A stretch of 64,000 bases of DNA from Botryotinia globosa (lineage: Eukaryota; Ascomycota; Leotiomycetes; Helotiales; Sclerotiniaceae): assembly GCA_014898425.1 (NCBI GenBank), contig RCSZ01000017.1, forward strand, positions 682,001 to 746,000, written 5' to 3'. The notes under the pieces were generated by a model that saw nothing but the letters and a program-made list of their open reading frames with translations, was not told where the DNA came from and made no database searches. How positions within the stretch are numbered: position 1 is the stretch's first letter; each line of letters begins with the position of its first letter. The position numbers and the translations under genes are program-made. Positions 10,672-20,619 of this stretch are shown piece by piece.

Positions 10672-13600
10672 TTACTGATCGAGGTCAACGCTTGACTCTC
10701 TGCCAAAATATACACCCCCCTCACCATTAATACCAGGTGCCCTCTTCTTGATGATTTTGGCTGGAATATCTGACATATCGTCCATGGTACTCTCTGCATC
10801 ACTCTCGGCATCGCCTTGACCATTTGGATAAACTTGACCAGACTCATCGAGGTCTGCACTTTCTTCTCTCAGCTCGCTATATCCCTCTTGCAATTCATGT
10901 TCTGGGGTAGCAGGAACTTGCAGTTCATCTGGGTCTTGCATTTCGGAATCTTCATCAGAGTCGATGGGAGGGTAGTTGTGAAGGGAATCGTCGAGGGGCA
11001 TGTCTGGCTTACGGCTGATGGATTGCTCGTTCTTCTTGTTACCATTGGAGCCACTGCTGCCGAGGTGAAATTGAGTAGATTGAGAAGTTTCGTTACTGGG
11101 ATATCTATCATTCAGATCGTACTGTGCATCAGCCATTTCAACATCCTCAGAATCTGAGTAGGAATCGGATTCCGGCTGGTGCTCTGGCTCATCTTCACTG
11201 CTCTCTTCGAATTTTTGTGTTCTGGCTGCCGGTTGACTCTTCTTCTTATACGTAGCCTGCTTTGTGTTCGATCGCTGTTTCTGAACATCTTCATCTTCAT
11301 CATCGTCTTCGTCTTCGTCTTCAGATCGAGGCTTCTGAGCACTGGTTGGTACTCCATCATCGTTGTCATTTTCAATGTCGCTATCCACTACCCTTTCAGT
11401 GCTCAATGCAAATGATTTAATTGGTTTCTTGACAGGAGCTGCACGTTTGGACTTCTTTGTCGAATCAGGAACTTGAACAGAATAATTGAATCGCTCGCTC
11501 TCCTGGCTGCCGGCAGAATTGTGGTCTCCCTGTGATTCATCTGTCTTGAGCATGCGATGTCTCATCTTGGCCTTGGTGCCACTACCGCCAACGTCGTAAA
11601 GCTGGGGATTATTCTCAAATAGGGCACTGGTTTTCGACTTCCTGGTTCTCTTCTTGAGACCGGTGGATTCAAAAGGCAAGTCAACATAACCTTCGGGCTC
11701 ATGAGGTGCTGATTGCTCATATGCTTCGATGAGTAGCTGAACATTCTCTTGAAGAGTCTTATTAGCATGGGTTGTAATATTATGTACCAAGCCACGGAGA
11801 CAAATTCTCATTTCCATTGCATCGTGGTTTCGATCGAGCTTTTCATCAATCGCTCTCCAATCAATCTTACTCTCCGCTCCTGCTTTACAATCGCGAATAG
11901 CCTTTAAAAACTGCAACTTCTCTCCAGCCAGAGTCTTAGTTGCTTCCTGATAATTTTTAAGGTTCTTCCAGCTGTTGCTGATTACAATACGCTCCGCGAC
12001 AAGGTCATCTGTAGTAGCATGTTCTCGATTTTTGATCGACTTCCACTTTCGATAGCACTGAAGATGACTCCTGGAAAGATCCATGAGCTCACTGACTTTC
12101 ATCCAGCTTATATCATGTTCGTAATAAGTATCGTCGTTTTCCTCCTCGGGTGTGAGTAGTCCCTCTCGACGTCTATCTTCGCGAACGAGGTCGATACACT
12201 TTTTGACTGCATCCTTGAGCTGATTTTCCTCCTCAAGTTTCCAGGGACCAAGTTCTAAATTCGTGACAGATAGGTAATTTCTCCAGCGATCACGACAATC
12301 ATCAGGCAAACGATTGAGCTGAGCACCGATGAGAGACCACTTCTTGGGCATTGTCTTAAAGAGTTCCATCAATTCTTCATCTTGCTCGGGAGTCCAGACA
12401 CCTCGTGCTGCATAGTTGTGAAAGTTTCTCCTACACCAACTCTGGAGGTTTCGCTTGGCAACATCAGGTACTTCTTCTGTCATGAAATCCCAAAACTTCT
12501 TTCCATCCATGAGAGCATTGTTCTGAATGATGGTATTGAGAGCATGCTGTTCTAGATCATTGTCGACACGATACAACTCCACGGCGTCTGCGATCCTCCT
12601 TGTCTCGTCTTCGTTGAGTCTTCCGTTCCCGTCCCTTGGTCTCGCAACAGATTGACTTCTGCTGCGTTTTGGCTTAGCTCCGCTCAAAGGATCTTTTTTG
12701 GCTTTGGCGGATTTTTTGTTGGTTGACTTTTCGGATGTTGCTTGTTTTTGCTTTGGTATTTTGACCGATTTTGGAATTTCCATTGCCACTAGAGAAGGCT
12801 CATCAACAGGGAGATACCGCTTTCGACGAGTGATTGATGTATCCACTGACTGTTCCTCATACTCCAAACTATCATCCGAGGAGTCTTGAGCATTCCCAGC
12901 AGGTGCTGATCTTCTATCAGAAGTGGTCCAGCCTGCGATCTCTTCATTTCCAGAACGACTTGTTCTTACAGCAGGAGATGAAATAAATACAGCAATATTT
13001 GATGCTGGTCGTCTGGTCTTTTGCTTGGTTTTTGATGTAGTCACATTGGAACCTCCATTTTGAGCATCGTCCGAAAACATTGAGCGAATGTCACCGTTCC
13101 TGGGATCTGGATCAATTTGTTTTCTTTTCTTCGATTGGTGCTCAACTTTTTCATCAACAGCTGGCCTCTTCCCAAGAGCTTTTGCGGACGGAACAGCTGG
13201 TTCTGGTTCCAAGCGACGATTCTTGCCGGCAGAAATGAATTGATTCAGTAGGGCAGCCGAGTTTGCATCGCCAGCTTCCGTTCGGTTGACTTTAGGAGTC
13301 TTTGGTTTAGCGACAGATTTTTTGGTCTTCGACTTCGAGAGTACAGATTTGTCAGATGTATGACTTTTATTGTCCAGCACCTGAGTACCATTTTCCTCGA
13401 TGTTTTGTTGTAATTGGTCTCTCTTGCTAGTATTCGACTTCAAAAGGTAAGATTCGTCTCCGAAATGATTGTTCAAAGCATCTTCTAGAGGGACTTCGTT
13501 GATTAGGATTGGAAATCGATTTCGCTCGCGAGCCTCCTCATTCCCTTGCGCAACTTTTGATGCAATTGTCTTCTCCAACTTTGACTTTTTCTTTTTCTTT

Positions 13601-14289
13601 GATTTTACGTTTGCATGGGTCAAGTCCTCTTCGGCTTTAGTTTCTATTTGTTGGGAAATCTCCTCTTCAAGTGGTGGTGCCGAATGTGATGTACTGGATC
13701 TGTGGTTCTTGCGGCGGTTTTTCTTTTTCGACATCGAATCGGTGGTTGTCACCTCGACTTCAGGTTCTTGATGTTCTGTATCTTCCAATTGTGCTGCGTC
13801 AACTGGCTCATTTGGGACATGGTCATTGTAGGTAATCTGCGATTCTTCTTGGTGAGACTTTCGATGCTTGCGCTTTTGTTGCGATTTGGATCTTTTAGTG
13901 TTACCCAACTCAGCCAATTCTTCCGTATCAAGCTCTGGCCGGTCAACTTGCCCAGATGGGTAACCTTCTGGGCTTGCCTCTTGTCTATCTGCATCCCCGA
14001 TAAAAGCAATCTGATTTGACCTTTGTCGTCTTCGCTTTTCCTTTTTCGCGCTCAATTCTGAGGGTGGTGTAGGTGAAGTAGTTGGATTTCTTTCCGACGC
14101 GCCGACATCTTCTGGGCTTTCTTGAATACCAGCAATCTGATATTCTCTCCGTAGAACGCTTGCTGATCCACCCATACTCTTATTCTTGTTCTTCTTCTTC
14201 TTATCTTTCTTGTGCTTTTTCGTACTGGTACCGAGGTGGTCATCTATGCTACCAAATTGGTCACTTGCAGGTTCTCGAGAGTTGTCCAT
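10672..14289 (-). CDS. REB1: REB1-like Myb-domain DNA-binding protein (RNA polymerase I termination factor family)
   Basis: Family members (yeast Reb1, fission yeast Reb1, mammalian TTF-1) bind rDNA terminators and some promoters, stop RNA polymerase I and block replication forks. A single uninterrupted frame of 1205 residues runs from ATG 14289. The N-terminal half is Lys/Ser/Glu-rich with repeated K-K-K-K-type basic clusters (nuclear/nucleolar). A helical region near 575-625 leads into the Myb/SANT repeats. The first has W-T-P-E-Q-D-E-E-L at about 630 and W-x-x-I-G at about 650. The second has G-P-W-K-x-E-E-E at about 685, followed by the divergent W-M-K-V-S-E-L-M. This unequal repeat spacing is typical of Reb1/TTF-1. 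The C-terminal third is very acidic (a D-E-D-E-D-D-D-E tract near 975) and low complexity. Much longer than yeast Reb1 (810). The symbol is assigned by family, not proven orthology. Confidence 0.8.
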   Translation of the reverse strand: MDNSREPASDQFGSIDDHLGTSTKKHKKDKKKKNKNKSMGGSASVLRREYQIAGIQESPEDVGASERNPTTSPTPPSELSAKKEKRRRQRSNQIAFIGDADRQEASPEGYPSGQVDRPELDTEELAELGNTKRSKSQQKRKHRKSHQEESQITYNDHVPNEPVDAAQLEDTEHQEPEVEVTTTDSMSKKKNRRKNHRSSTSHSAPPLEEEISQQIETKAEEDLTHANVKSKKKKKSKLEKTIASKVAQGNEEARERNRFPILINEVPLEDALNNHFGDESYLLKSNTSKRDQLQQNIEENGTQVLDNKSHTSDKSVLSKSKTKKSVAKPKTPKVNRTEAGDANSAALLNQFISAGKNRRLEPEPAVPSAKALGKRPAVDEKVEHQSKKRKQIDPDPRNGDIRSMFSDDAQNGGSNVTTSKTKQKTRRPASNIAVFISSPAVRTSRSGNEEIAGWTTSDRRSAPAGNAQDSSDDSLEYEEQSVDTSITRRKRYLPVDEPSLVAMEIPKSVKIPKQKQATSEKSTNKKSAKAKKDPLSGAKPKRSRSQSVARPRDGNGRLNEDETRRIADAVELYRVDNDLEQHALNTIIQNNALMDGKKFWDFMTEEVPDVAKRNLQSWCRRNFHNYAARGVWTPEQDEELMELFKTMPKKWSLIGAQLNRLPDDCRDRWRNYLSVTNLELGPWKLEEENQLKDAVKKCIDLVREDRRREGLLTPEEENDDTYYEHDISWMKVSELMDLSRSHLQCYRKWKSIKNREHATTDDLVAERIVISNSWKNLKNYQEATKTLAGEKLQFLKAIRDCKAGAESKIDWRAIDEKLDRNHDAMEMRICLRGLVHNITTHANKTLQENVQLLIEAYEQSAPHEPEGYVDLPFESTGLKKRTRKSKTSALFENNPQLYDVGGSGTKAKMRHRMLKTDESQGDHNSAGSQESERFNYSVQVPDSTKKSKRAAPVKKPIKSFALSTERVVDSDIENDNDDGVPTSAQKPRSEDEDEDDDEDEDVQKQRSNTKQATYKKKSQPAARTQKFEESSEDEPEHQPESDSYSDSEDVEMADAQYDLNDRYPSNETSQSTQFHLGSSGSNGNKKNEQSISRKPDMPLDDSLHNYPPIDSDEDSEMQDPDELQVPATPEHELQEGYSELREESADLDESGQVYPNGQGDAESDAESTMDDMSDIPAKIIKKRAPGINGEGGVYFGRESSVDLDQ

Positions 14290-15477
14290 GATTAGATCTC
14301 TATTCAGGAGAGATTGAGTTGTTTCGGATTCTGGATTAGGAAGTGACAGTCAGTTGCCTACACTGAAACAAATATGTCAAGAACAATTGAGGAGATGTGC
14401 AATAATCTCAGGTTTCTCAAAAGCAAATATTAAAAAAGTTTGATCTACCTTGAATTATCTTATCAGTTTGATCACTTATCGGATCCTCTTCTAAATTCTC
14501 GGGTTCCAGCTGTGAGGAGAATAATCGTTTGGCCCACCTTAACATGCTTTGTGATTCATGTTACTTTGAACCGTATATGTGAACTTTGTTGAGGGAATCG
14601 TCAATGAAAGTTGGTAGAAAGGAGGGGTCGTGTCTGAACCATTGACCTGAATCAACTTTGGCGCGTAGAGTTATTATTATTGATTTAATGATTTTAATTT
14701 TTGGGAACTCAGATCTAGCGGCCGCTAGAAGGGTAAGGATCTGGTAGATTAGGATTGATTAGTCAGTCAGTCAGATCGGTTAAACCTCGTATTATCTGGG
14801 AGAGATTGAGACTGGACTGTGCTGTACTGGACTTGTACAAACCCGAGATACTCAAGATCTCTTATATACCTAGATACCCAGTATGTCATGCAATATGTTC
14901 GTACTCCGAGAAGCTTTACAGCTCTTGCCATACCATCCATGTGCAATCAAGAGCTCACATTCACGATGTGGGTGCATTGAGCAGACAACAAGAGCAAACA
15001 AATGTATCTGTCCCATGTCTACTCAACTACATCTCACATCTCAAGACAAACCAGATATCATAATCAAAGAACATAGACAACAAGAACGCATTTTGGATGC
15101 AGTTCCTGAGCTATATGGGAAGGTCAACAAGAGCCCAATCTTTAAGGACACCAGTGGGTAAAGCTATACCCACCAATATATGGAATGAGTTTCTCATAAA
15201 CTACTTCTTCTATTCCCTGTTGCTCATCACTTCCTAGCTCAAATGCACACCCCAGAATATTTGGCCAGAAGACGGTTTTGTTTTTATTGCCAAGTTGTGC
15301 AGGTACATTGGTGGCATGTTCTTGCTGCGGGGTAGGTGACACTCTCACCAATATGTTTTGTTCGTACAGATGAGGCCGAGTATATAACATCTTTTCTTCA
15401 AACCTTGTCCCATTTCTTTACACCTCCACTTTCTTTCAGATCACTCTTTTCATTCATGCAATAAGAGATCTTTCAGG
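14290..15477. promoter_or_regulatory. Divergent intergenic region, REB1-like and alpha/beta hydrolase promoters
   Basis: About 1.2 kb between two divergent starts, so it carries both promoters. It includes a NotI-type GCGGCCGC octamer at about 14718-14725 and a short TCAG-repeat (TTAGTCAGTCAGTCAG) at about 14759. The open frames here lack coding character. Confidence 0.5.
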
Positions 15478-17043
15478 ATGGCTTCCTCTTCTCGCTGGAC
15501 TGATCTATCAGATCAACTTCATCCAACTCTTCCAGCCTTTGACGAACTGATTAACAAAGATCCTCAATATAATGCTTTTGTAAAGACTCCAGCGATTCTT
15601 CCCCAGATTACCTTTGGAATAGGTACATCGACCTCAAACAACATTATAGTCGTTGCCATAGATAATGGTAAATGTCATGCGAGAATTGGTACGGCCCAGG
15701 AGGCTTCATTCATACTATTAGCATCACTTAGACATTGGGAGCAATTCTTTCAGTCAATTCCAGCTGCTCCCTTTCAAAGCTATTGGGGTATGTTTGGAAT
15801 GAATATCAAGCAAAAAGGTATCGAGATTCAAGGAGATCAAATGTCTTTCACACAGCATACTCACATCTGGAGACGAGTTCTTGAAGTGCTTCATGACGCA
15901 TATTGCGGGCCGATGAAATCAGATGAAGAGTCTGAAGTGGATGAAGATTATGTCATTGGTCGTTATGTATATTTGACCATCCCAACATGGGGAAAATGCA
16001 AGGTTTTCTATGAACAAAGCGGATCTGGGAAGCAAGACATGGTTTTCCTCCATACCGCCGGAGCAGACGGTCGACAATATCATGGGGTTATGAATCATGC
16101 CGCCATGCGTGAGAAGTGCAATATGATAGCTTTTGATCTACCAGGTCATGGGAAAAGCTACCCTCCTCCAAATCACTGGTAAGCAAACATAATAATTTGA
16201 ACCATGCTTTCTGTTGGGAAGATTGGAGGTCCTATTATAGGCTTTTGACCTTCACAACACCAGAAGTTTGACGTGGAAAAATCACTGATATGAAATCCTC
16301 TAGTCCCGGTGGTTATACAAATACTGAAGACAGTTATGTCGGCGCTATCACCGCGATAGTCAAGAAACTGAAATTGAACAAACCCATAATATGCGGAGCA
16401 TCCATGGCTGGACAAGTATGTTTAGCTGTCGCAACGAGAGCTGATGAAGTTGGTGCCGGTGGAACAATTCCACTACAAGGGTGAGTATTCCATTCACACA
16501 ATGACATTACTAACAACCACAGCTGCGAATATCTCAACATGGATCGTCAATTCAACGACCAATCACCCTACGTCAATCAATCGCTCTTTAACCCAGAATG
16601 GGTATACGGCGTAATGACTCGCGTCCCATCTCCCCAAGTCCAAAGCTAATATCTACCCACAGATGATGTCACCAACCACCCCTCTCGCCAACAAACAACT
16701 AATCTGGCACATGTACAGCGCGTCCGCCTACGGAATCTTCCACGGGGACCTCGACTTCTACTTTGGCGGTTTTGACGGCCGCACCCGAGTCTCCAGCATC
16801 GATACCAAAAAATGTCCAGTGTTCATGCTGACAGGCGAATACGATTGGAGCAATACACCTGCCGTATCTCAAGCAACGTGTGATAAGATCCCAGGCGCGA
16901 GACATAAAGCTATGCCTGACATAGGACATTTTCCGGCGACGGAAAAGCCGCAGAAATTCGTCCCGCATCTTTTGGAAGCGATCGATTGGATTCGCCATAT
17001 GCGCATGCAGGATGGGATGGAGAGTGTGGAGCAGAATGTGTGA
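15478..17043 (+). CDS. Alpha/beta-hydrolase fold protein with an extra N-terminal domain
   Basis: Four exons (15478-16178, 16304-16480, 16523-16610, 16663-17043) encode 448 residues. Introns are 125, 42 and 52 nt, GT...AG; the second has a TACTAAC branch point, and the third could alternatively start nine bases earlier at GTATAC. Residues about 165-448 form an alpha/beta hydrolase: oxyanion-side H-T-A-G (about 195), D-L-P-G-H-G (about 222), nucleophile elbow G-A-S-M-A-G (Ser267), acid T-G-E-Y-D (Asp383) and D-I-G-H-F-P (His411). The full triad is present. Substrate unknown. The first ~150 residues are not part of the hydrolase fold; the pattern W-x-x-F-F, Y-W-G-M, G-D, R-R-x-L-E recalls SCP2-like/sterol-carrier folds, which is only an impression. 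No signal peptide, so probably cytosolic. Confidence 0.8.
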
Positions 17044-17560
17044 GTGGGGATTGCAGGGGAACGGGGTGATGATACAGGAGAATTGTATGCGCGAGTTTGA
17101 GTTGCTCATTCAACATGGCGCGGAGGAAGTAACTATATTTTCTTCTAAGATACATTCTATTAAATACACAATCTTCTAGCAATGATGATTGAGATCTCTT
17201 TTCTCTTTCAACAACGTAATATGAATATTTAAAACAAGCGCTTTTGCATCTCGTTCGGAGATCCTCTTAAGACCCATGCAGAAAGTACTATTTACTGTCT
17301 CTTTTCCCCCCAAACTCTCACATAAGAACTCTTCCGCCAGACTTTCTAACTCGATTGTTGAGTCTCAATGCCCTATTTCTATTTTATCACTTCATGTCAA
17401 TATTAAAAAACTAGGGTAGACAAGGAACGTACTACATTTTCAATTGTATGAGAATATAATAATTCATGCACAAAGTTTAAAGTTGCAACCTAATAATAAT
17501 AGTCCTCGCAGAATCTATTCAAATCATATCGGGCGTGACAGAATACAAAATTAGATGTAT
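17044..17560. other. Transition from gene-bearing DNA to AT-rich block
   Basis: 3' flank of the hydrolase gene; base composition falls to strongly AT-rich from about 17,560 onward. No gene seen. Confidence 0.45.
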
Positions 17561-18059
17561 ACAATTTAGATATCTTCATTTGATATTAAAAGTCTATCTA
17601 ATTCACATTTATTTTATAACTTTTAAATATATAAAAATCTCATAATCATACATATAATATTAATACACTACTACTAGCTAATTATCAAATTACACCTAGA
17701 ATAAGCATTTTACTACTTTTATTATATATAAAATTAATAATTTAAATTACAGATCAATATTTTTATTCAAATTTCAATATATATACATTATTTCGATATT
17801 AATATTTTATTGATATTTAATAAAATCAAAATTTTAGAACCTTTAGATTTTATTTAAATACTTAATTATATTATTTAAAAATAAAATTATAAAAGTTTAT
17901 AATTTTTGTTTATTTTATCAATAAATTTCTATCTTTTGTTTTTAAAAAAGTTTTTCTAATTTCAATTCCATATTCTATAAAAAATTAAATTATTAAAAAT
18001 AAACTATAAATTTTAAATATATTTCAATTAATTCTCAATTAATTCTCAATTCATTTTTA

Positions 18060-18157
18060 TAAATTTTGATAAATTTTAATAAATTTTTATAAATTTTAAT
18101 AAATTTTTATAAATTTTAATAAATTTTTATAAATTTTAATAAATTTTTATAAATTTT
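18060..18157. repeat. AT-only tandem repeat, ~20-nt unit
   Basis: A near-perfect alternation of AAATTTTAAT and AAATTTTTAT, giving about four and a half 20-nt units made only of A and T. It abuts the left arm of the inverted repeat. Confidence 0.75.
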
Positions 18158-18466
18158 CTTTTTCTAGTACTCACTTTTATATATACACAAGAATATATAA
18201 CACAATTCAATAATAATAACTCTATTTATTCTACTAGCTTAAGCTTCCAAAATAGTATTATTTTAATACTATTCCCAATTCGGCTTAGCTAAGCGAATGA
18301 CTTAGCTAAGCCGAATTGGGAATCGAATGACTTAGCTAAGCCGAATTGGGAATAGTATTAAAATAATACTATTTTGGAAGCTTGAGCTAGTAGAATAAAT
18401 AGAGTTATTATTATTGAATTGTATTATATTTTCTTGTTTATATATAAAAGTGAGTACTAGAAAAAG
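18158..18466. repeat. Long inverted repeat, two 136-bp arms with 37-bp spacer
   Basis: Arms 18158-18293 and 18331-18466 are reverse complements with about four mismatches in 136. Each arm, read inward, contains what looks like the U5 end of the copia LTR (ending A-A-G-C-T-T-C-C-A). Next comes a small perfect hairpin (AATAGTATTA / TAATACTATT) and then CCCAATTCGGCTTAGCTAAG. The 37-bp spacer carries another direct copy of CTTAGCTAAGCCGAATTGGG, so the 30-bp unit beginning CGAATGACTTAGC occurs twice in tandem. Two of the four arm differences are C/T, compatible with RIP. Confidence 0.85.
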
Positions 18467-18954
18467 ATCTGAATATAGGGACCCAAGCTACTTATTTATG
18501 CTTTTTTCTACCCCCTGTACGTAGGTGGCGCAAGCCCATAATACGTAAGTGGCGTACTTGAAAATTCTGATTTTGCAATCGATTTTATCAATTTTCTTTA
18601 TTGATTTACAATCAATTTTTATAATAAAGAAAAAGAAAAAATAATATTACACAATATTGCGTCTGTCATTCCGCATTTGGACTAGCTCCTACGTCATATT
18701 TCAATTTTTTCAAAATAATGAATTATTATTTTGAATGAAGAACTAATAAAGGATTTCTTTTTTAATAAAGAATTCTTTATTTTTATTTTATAATAATATT
18801 CTTCCTTATATAAAGAGAATAAAGAATATAAGAAATTTTTCTTATATTATTGAATTTTTATTATTTATTATAATAATAGAATTTTATTATTATAATTAGT
18901 TCCCTTAATATTATAATAATATTAAGTAATTTAATTAATATTTATTAAAAACAA
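18375..18954 (-). repeat. Probable 3' LTR of the copia relic
   Basis: Lies directly downstream (minus strand) of the RNase H end. A polypurine-tract-like TTAAGGGCGAG sits at about 18957-18967. The segment then opens with T-G-T-T and closes with T-T-C-C-A at about 18375, giving about 580 bp with TG...CA ends. An AAATAAGTA TATA-like box occurs near 18,495. Only the LTR termini and context were used; no second full LTR copy is in the window to compare. Confidence 0.5.
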
Positions 18955-19039
18955 TACTCGCCCTTAATAAATACGTAGTTTAAATCTTTTTTAATAATAA
19001 TAATAATAATAAATTTTTATTATTTATTATTTATTATTT

Positions 19040-20530
19040 TTGAACTACTTCAATCCATTTTAATAATTTAACTTTCGCTAATAGTTTAATTAAGCCATCG
19101 ACTAATTATTCATTTGTAGGAATCTAAATTAAGTTGATTAATCCTTTATTTATTAATTCTCTTATTAAATAATATTTTGTAGCAATATATTTACTTCTTT
19201 TATGAAAAACAGGGTTTTCTGAAATATATATTACTGCTTTATTATCTGTATATAAAGCGAATTTATCCTGTTTATATTCACTTAATTCATTTAATATTTT
19301 TTGAATATAAATTGCTTCTTTTGCAGCTAAATTAATTGGAGGTTTACCTCCTTAATAATCTTGCCGTCCGCGAGGGCCGAAGGTGTATAGATATGAAAAA
19401 AGAGAATCTCGCTTAGTGAGACCTGATTCAAGCAATCTGATTAGCTTAATTCAAATGATTTGATTGGCTCGATTTTCTTGGTATTGTAGCTATAGTGCAA
19501 CTCCTTAGACTTTTTCAACGAAATCATTTAAATCAGTTTATTTAAGTTAATATAAATTGAATAAAAAAGAAAAAAAGTAATAACTATATATAAGAGATTA
19601 AAGGCTTTCAAATAATATATTTTTTATATTGCTAGCTTCAAAACTGAGGTTTTTAGAAAGGATTAAAATTGAAATAATATAAATATAACTAAAGCTTATA
19701 TAATCAATTAAAAAAGGTTTATATTAAATATAGCTGATCTAATATTAATGAAAATTATTTTAATACTATAGTTTTTATAGTTTAGTAGTATAATTAATGA
19801 TCTGATATAAAATAACCCACTAAAATCTAAATAAAATTAAAAAAAAAGTAATATAATGAAGTAAACCGACTTCGCCTGCAAGCCTCATTAAAATTTCTTT
19901 TTTTAGATTTTTATAATTATAAATATAATTATATAATACTTTCTCAAAAAGCAAGGGGTCCGGGGGCTCGCAGGCCCCTGGTAGCTATTAATTCAGCTTT
20001 AACTATATTTTGGGCTATTATAGATTGAAGTTTAATTCTCTAATTAATAGGTTTACTAGTATATATAAATATATAGCTATTAATTGATTTAGTCGAATTA
20101 ATATCCCCTGTAAAATCTATATCTGAATATTCTTTAATATAATTATTAATATTATAATCTTTAATATTAATATTATTATCATTATTATTATTCTTTATAT
20201 ATCGAATTCCTAAATTTTTTGATTCTTTTAAATATTTAAAAATTCGCTTAGCTCCTATTATATAGTCTGAACTAGGGTTTGAAACGAATCTGGCTAATTT
20301 TAATATAGAAAAGCATATATCCCATCTAGTTCCTAGAGCTATATAAAGAGCTTTTTCTATTAATTTTTGAGCGTATTTTATGTCAAAAATATTAGCTATT
20401 TCAGGGTTCTTTTCGAATTTATTCTTAGAATCCATTGGAGTGGAAATAATATTGCAATTTTTATAAATTTTTATAATAATATCAAATTTAATAAAACTAA
20501 AATTATAAGTATATTCTATAAATTTTGATG
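19040..20530 (-). mobile_element. Truncated, degenerate Ty1/copia retrotransposon (RT tail and RNase H)
   Basis: On the minus strand, 20530-19982 encodes a recognisable end of copia reverse transcriptase: S-T-P-M-D-S, A-L-G-T-R-W-D-I-C-F, L-A-R-F-V-S-N-P-S, K-R-I-F-K-Y-L-K and the RNase H entry Y-S-D-I-D-F-T-G-D with K-S-I-N-S-Y-I-F. A stop at about 20040 falls where the family has Trp (TGG to TAG), a RIP-type change. RNase H resumes at 19336-19040 (L-A-A-K-E-A-I-Y-I-Q-K-I, L-Y-T-D-N-K-A-V, H-K-R-S-K-Y-I-A, I-P-T-N-E), with further stops. Gag, protease, integrase and most of RT are missing, so this is a 5'-truncated relic unable to encode a protein. Confidence 0.85.
19337..19981. mobile_element. 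Unclassified ~645-bp insertion splitting the copia RNase H
   Basis: The copia frame breaks after A-E-L-I-A (at 19982) and resumes at N-L-A-A-K-E-A (at 19336). Removing 19337-19981 rejoins the frame with at most a 1-bp duplication. The left edge opens with the perfect hairpin GGAGGT-TT-ACCTCC (19338-19351) and a GC cluster, CCGTCCGCGAGGGCCGAAGG. The right edge is a second GC-rich hairpin (19951-19981, GGGGC / GCCCC stem). The middle is AT-rich with no coding potential. Lack of an obvious target duplication and a CTGG right end would allow a non-autonomous Helitron, but the hairpin position is not canonical. A terminal-hairpin SINE- or MITE-like element is equally possible. Confidence 0.6.
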
Positions 20531-20619
20531 AATTTTGATATGGTTTTGGAAAACGACTAGTAGCAGTGCACAGTGACTGTACATACATCCACTAACCCAT
20601 CCCATCGTAACCCCAAAAT

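Larger units (their letters stand above)
17560..20560. repeat. AT-rich block (RIP-like isochore) containing retroelement relics
   Basis: Roughly 3 kb of DNA dominated by A and T, unlike the balanced composition on either side. It has long TTTATTAATA-type stretches and almost no open frames. It holds the copia relic, its LTR, an inverted repeat, a tandem repeat and a nested insertion listed separately. Such composition around a broken retroelement is the expected footprint of RIP (C-to-T changes in duplicated DNA); this mechanism is inferred, not measured. The right edge near 20,540-20,570 is abrupt: normal composition resumes within about 30 bp, right before the 3' end of the ATPase gene. Confidence 0.8.

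Noticed and set aside
19951..19981. Canonical Helitron 3' terminus
   Set aside because: CTGG would fit CTRR, but the hairpin reaches the very end instead of sitting several bases inside, and the opposite end does not begin with TC. Kept only as an alternative.
17560..20560. Nuclear copy of mitochondrial DNA, because of AT-rich sequence with GC clusters
   Set aside because: The coding remnant is clearly copia RT/RNase H, with an RIP-type stop, so a bleached retroelement explains the composition better.
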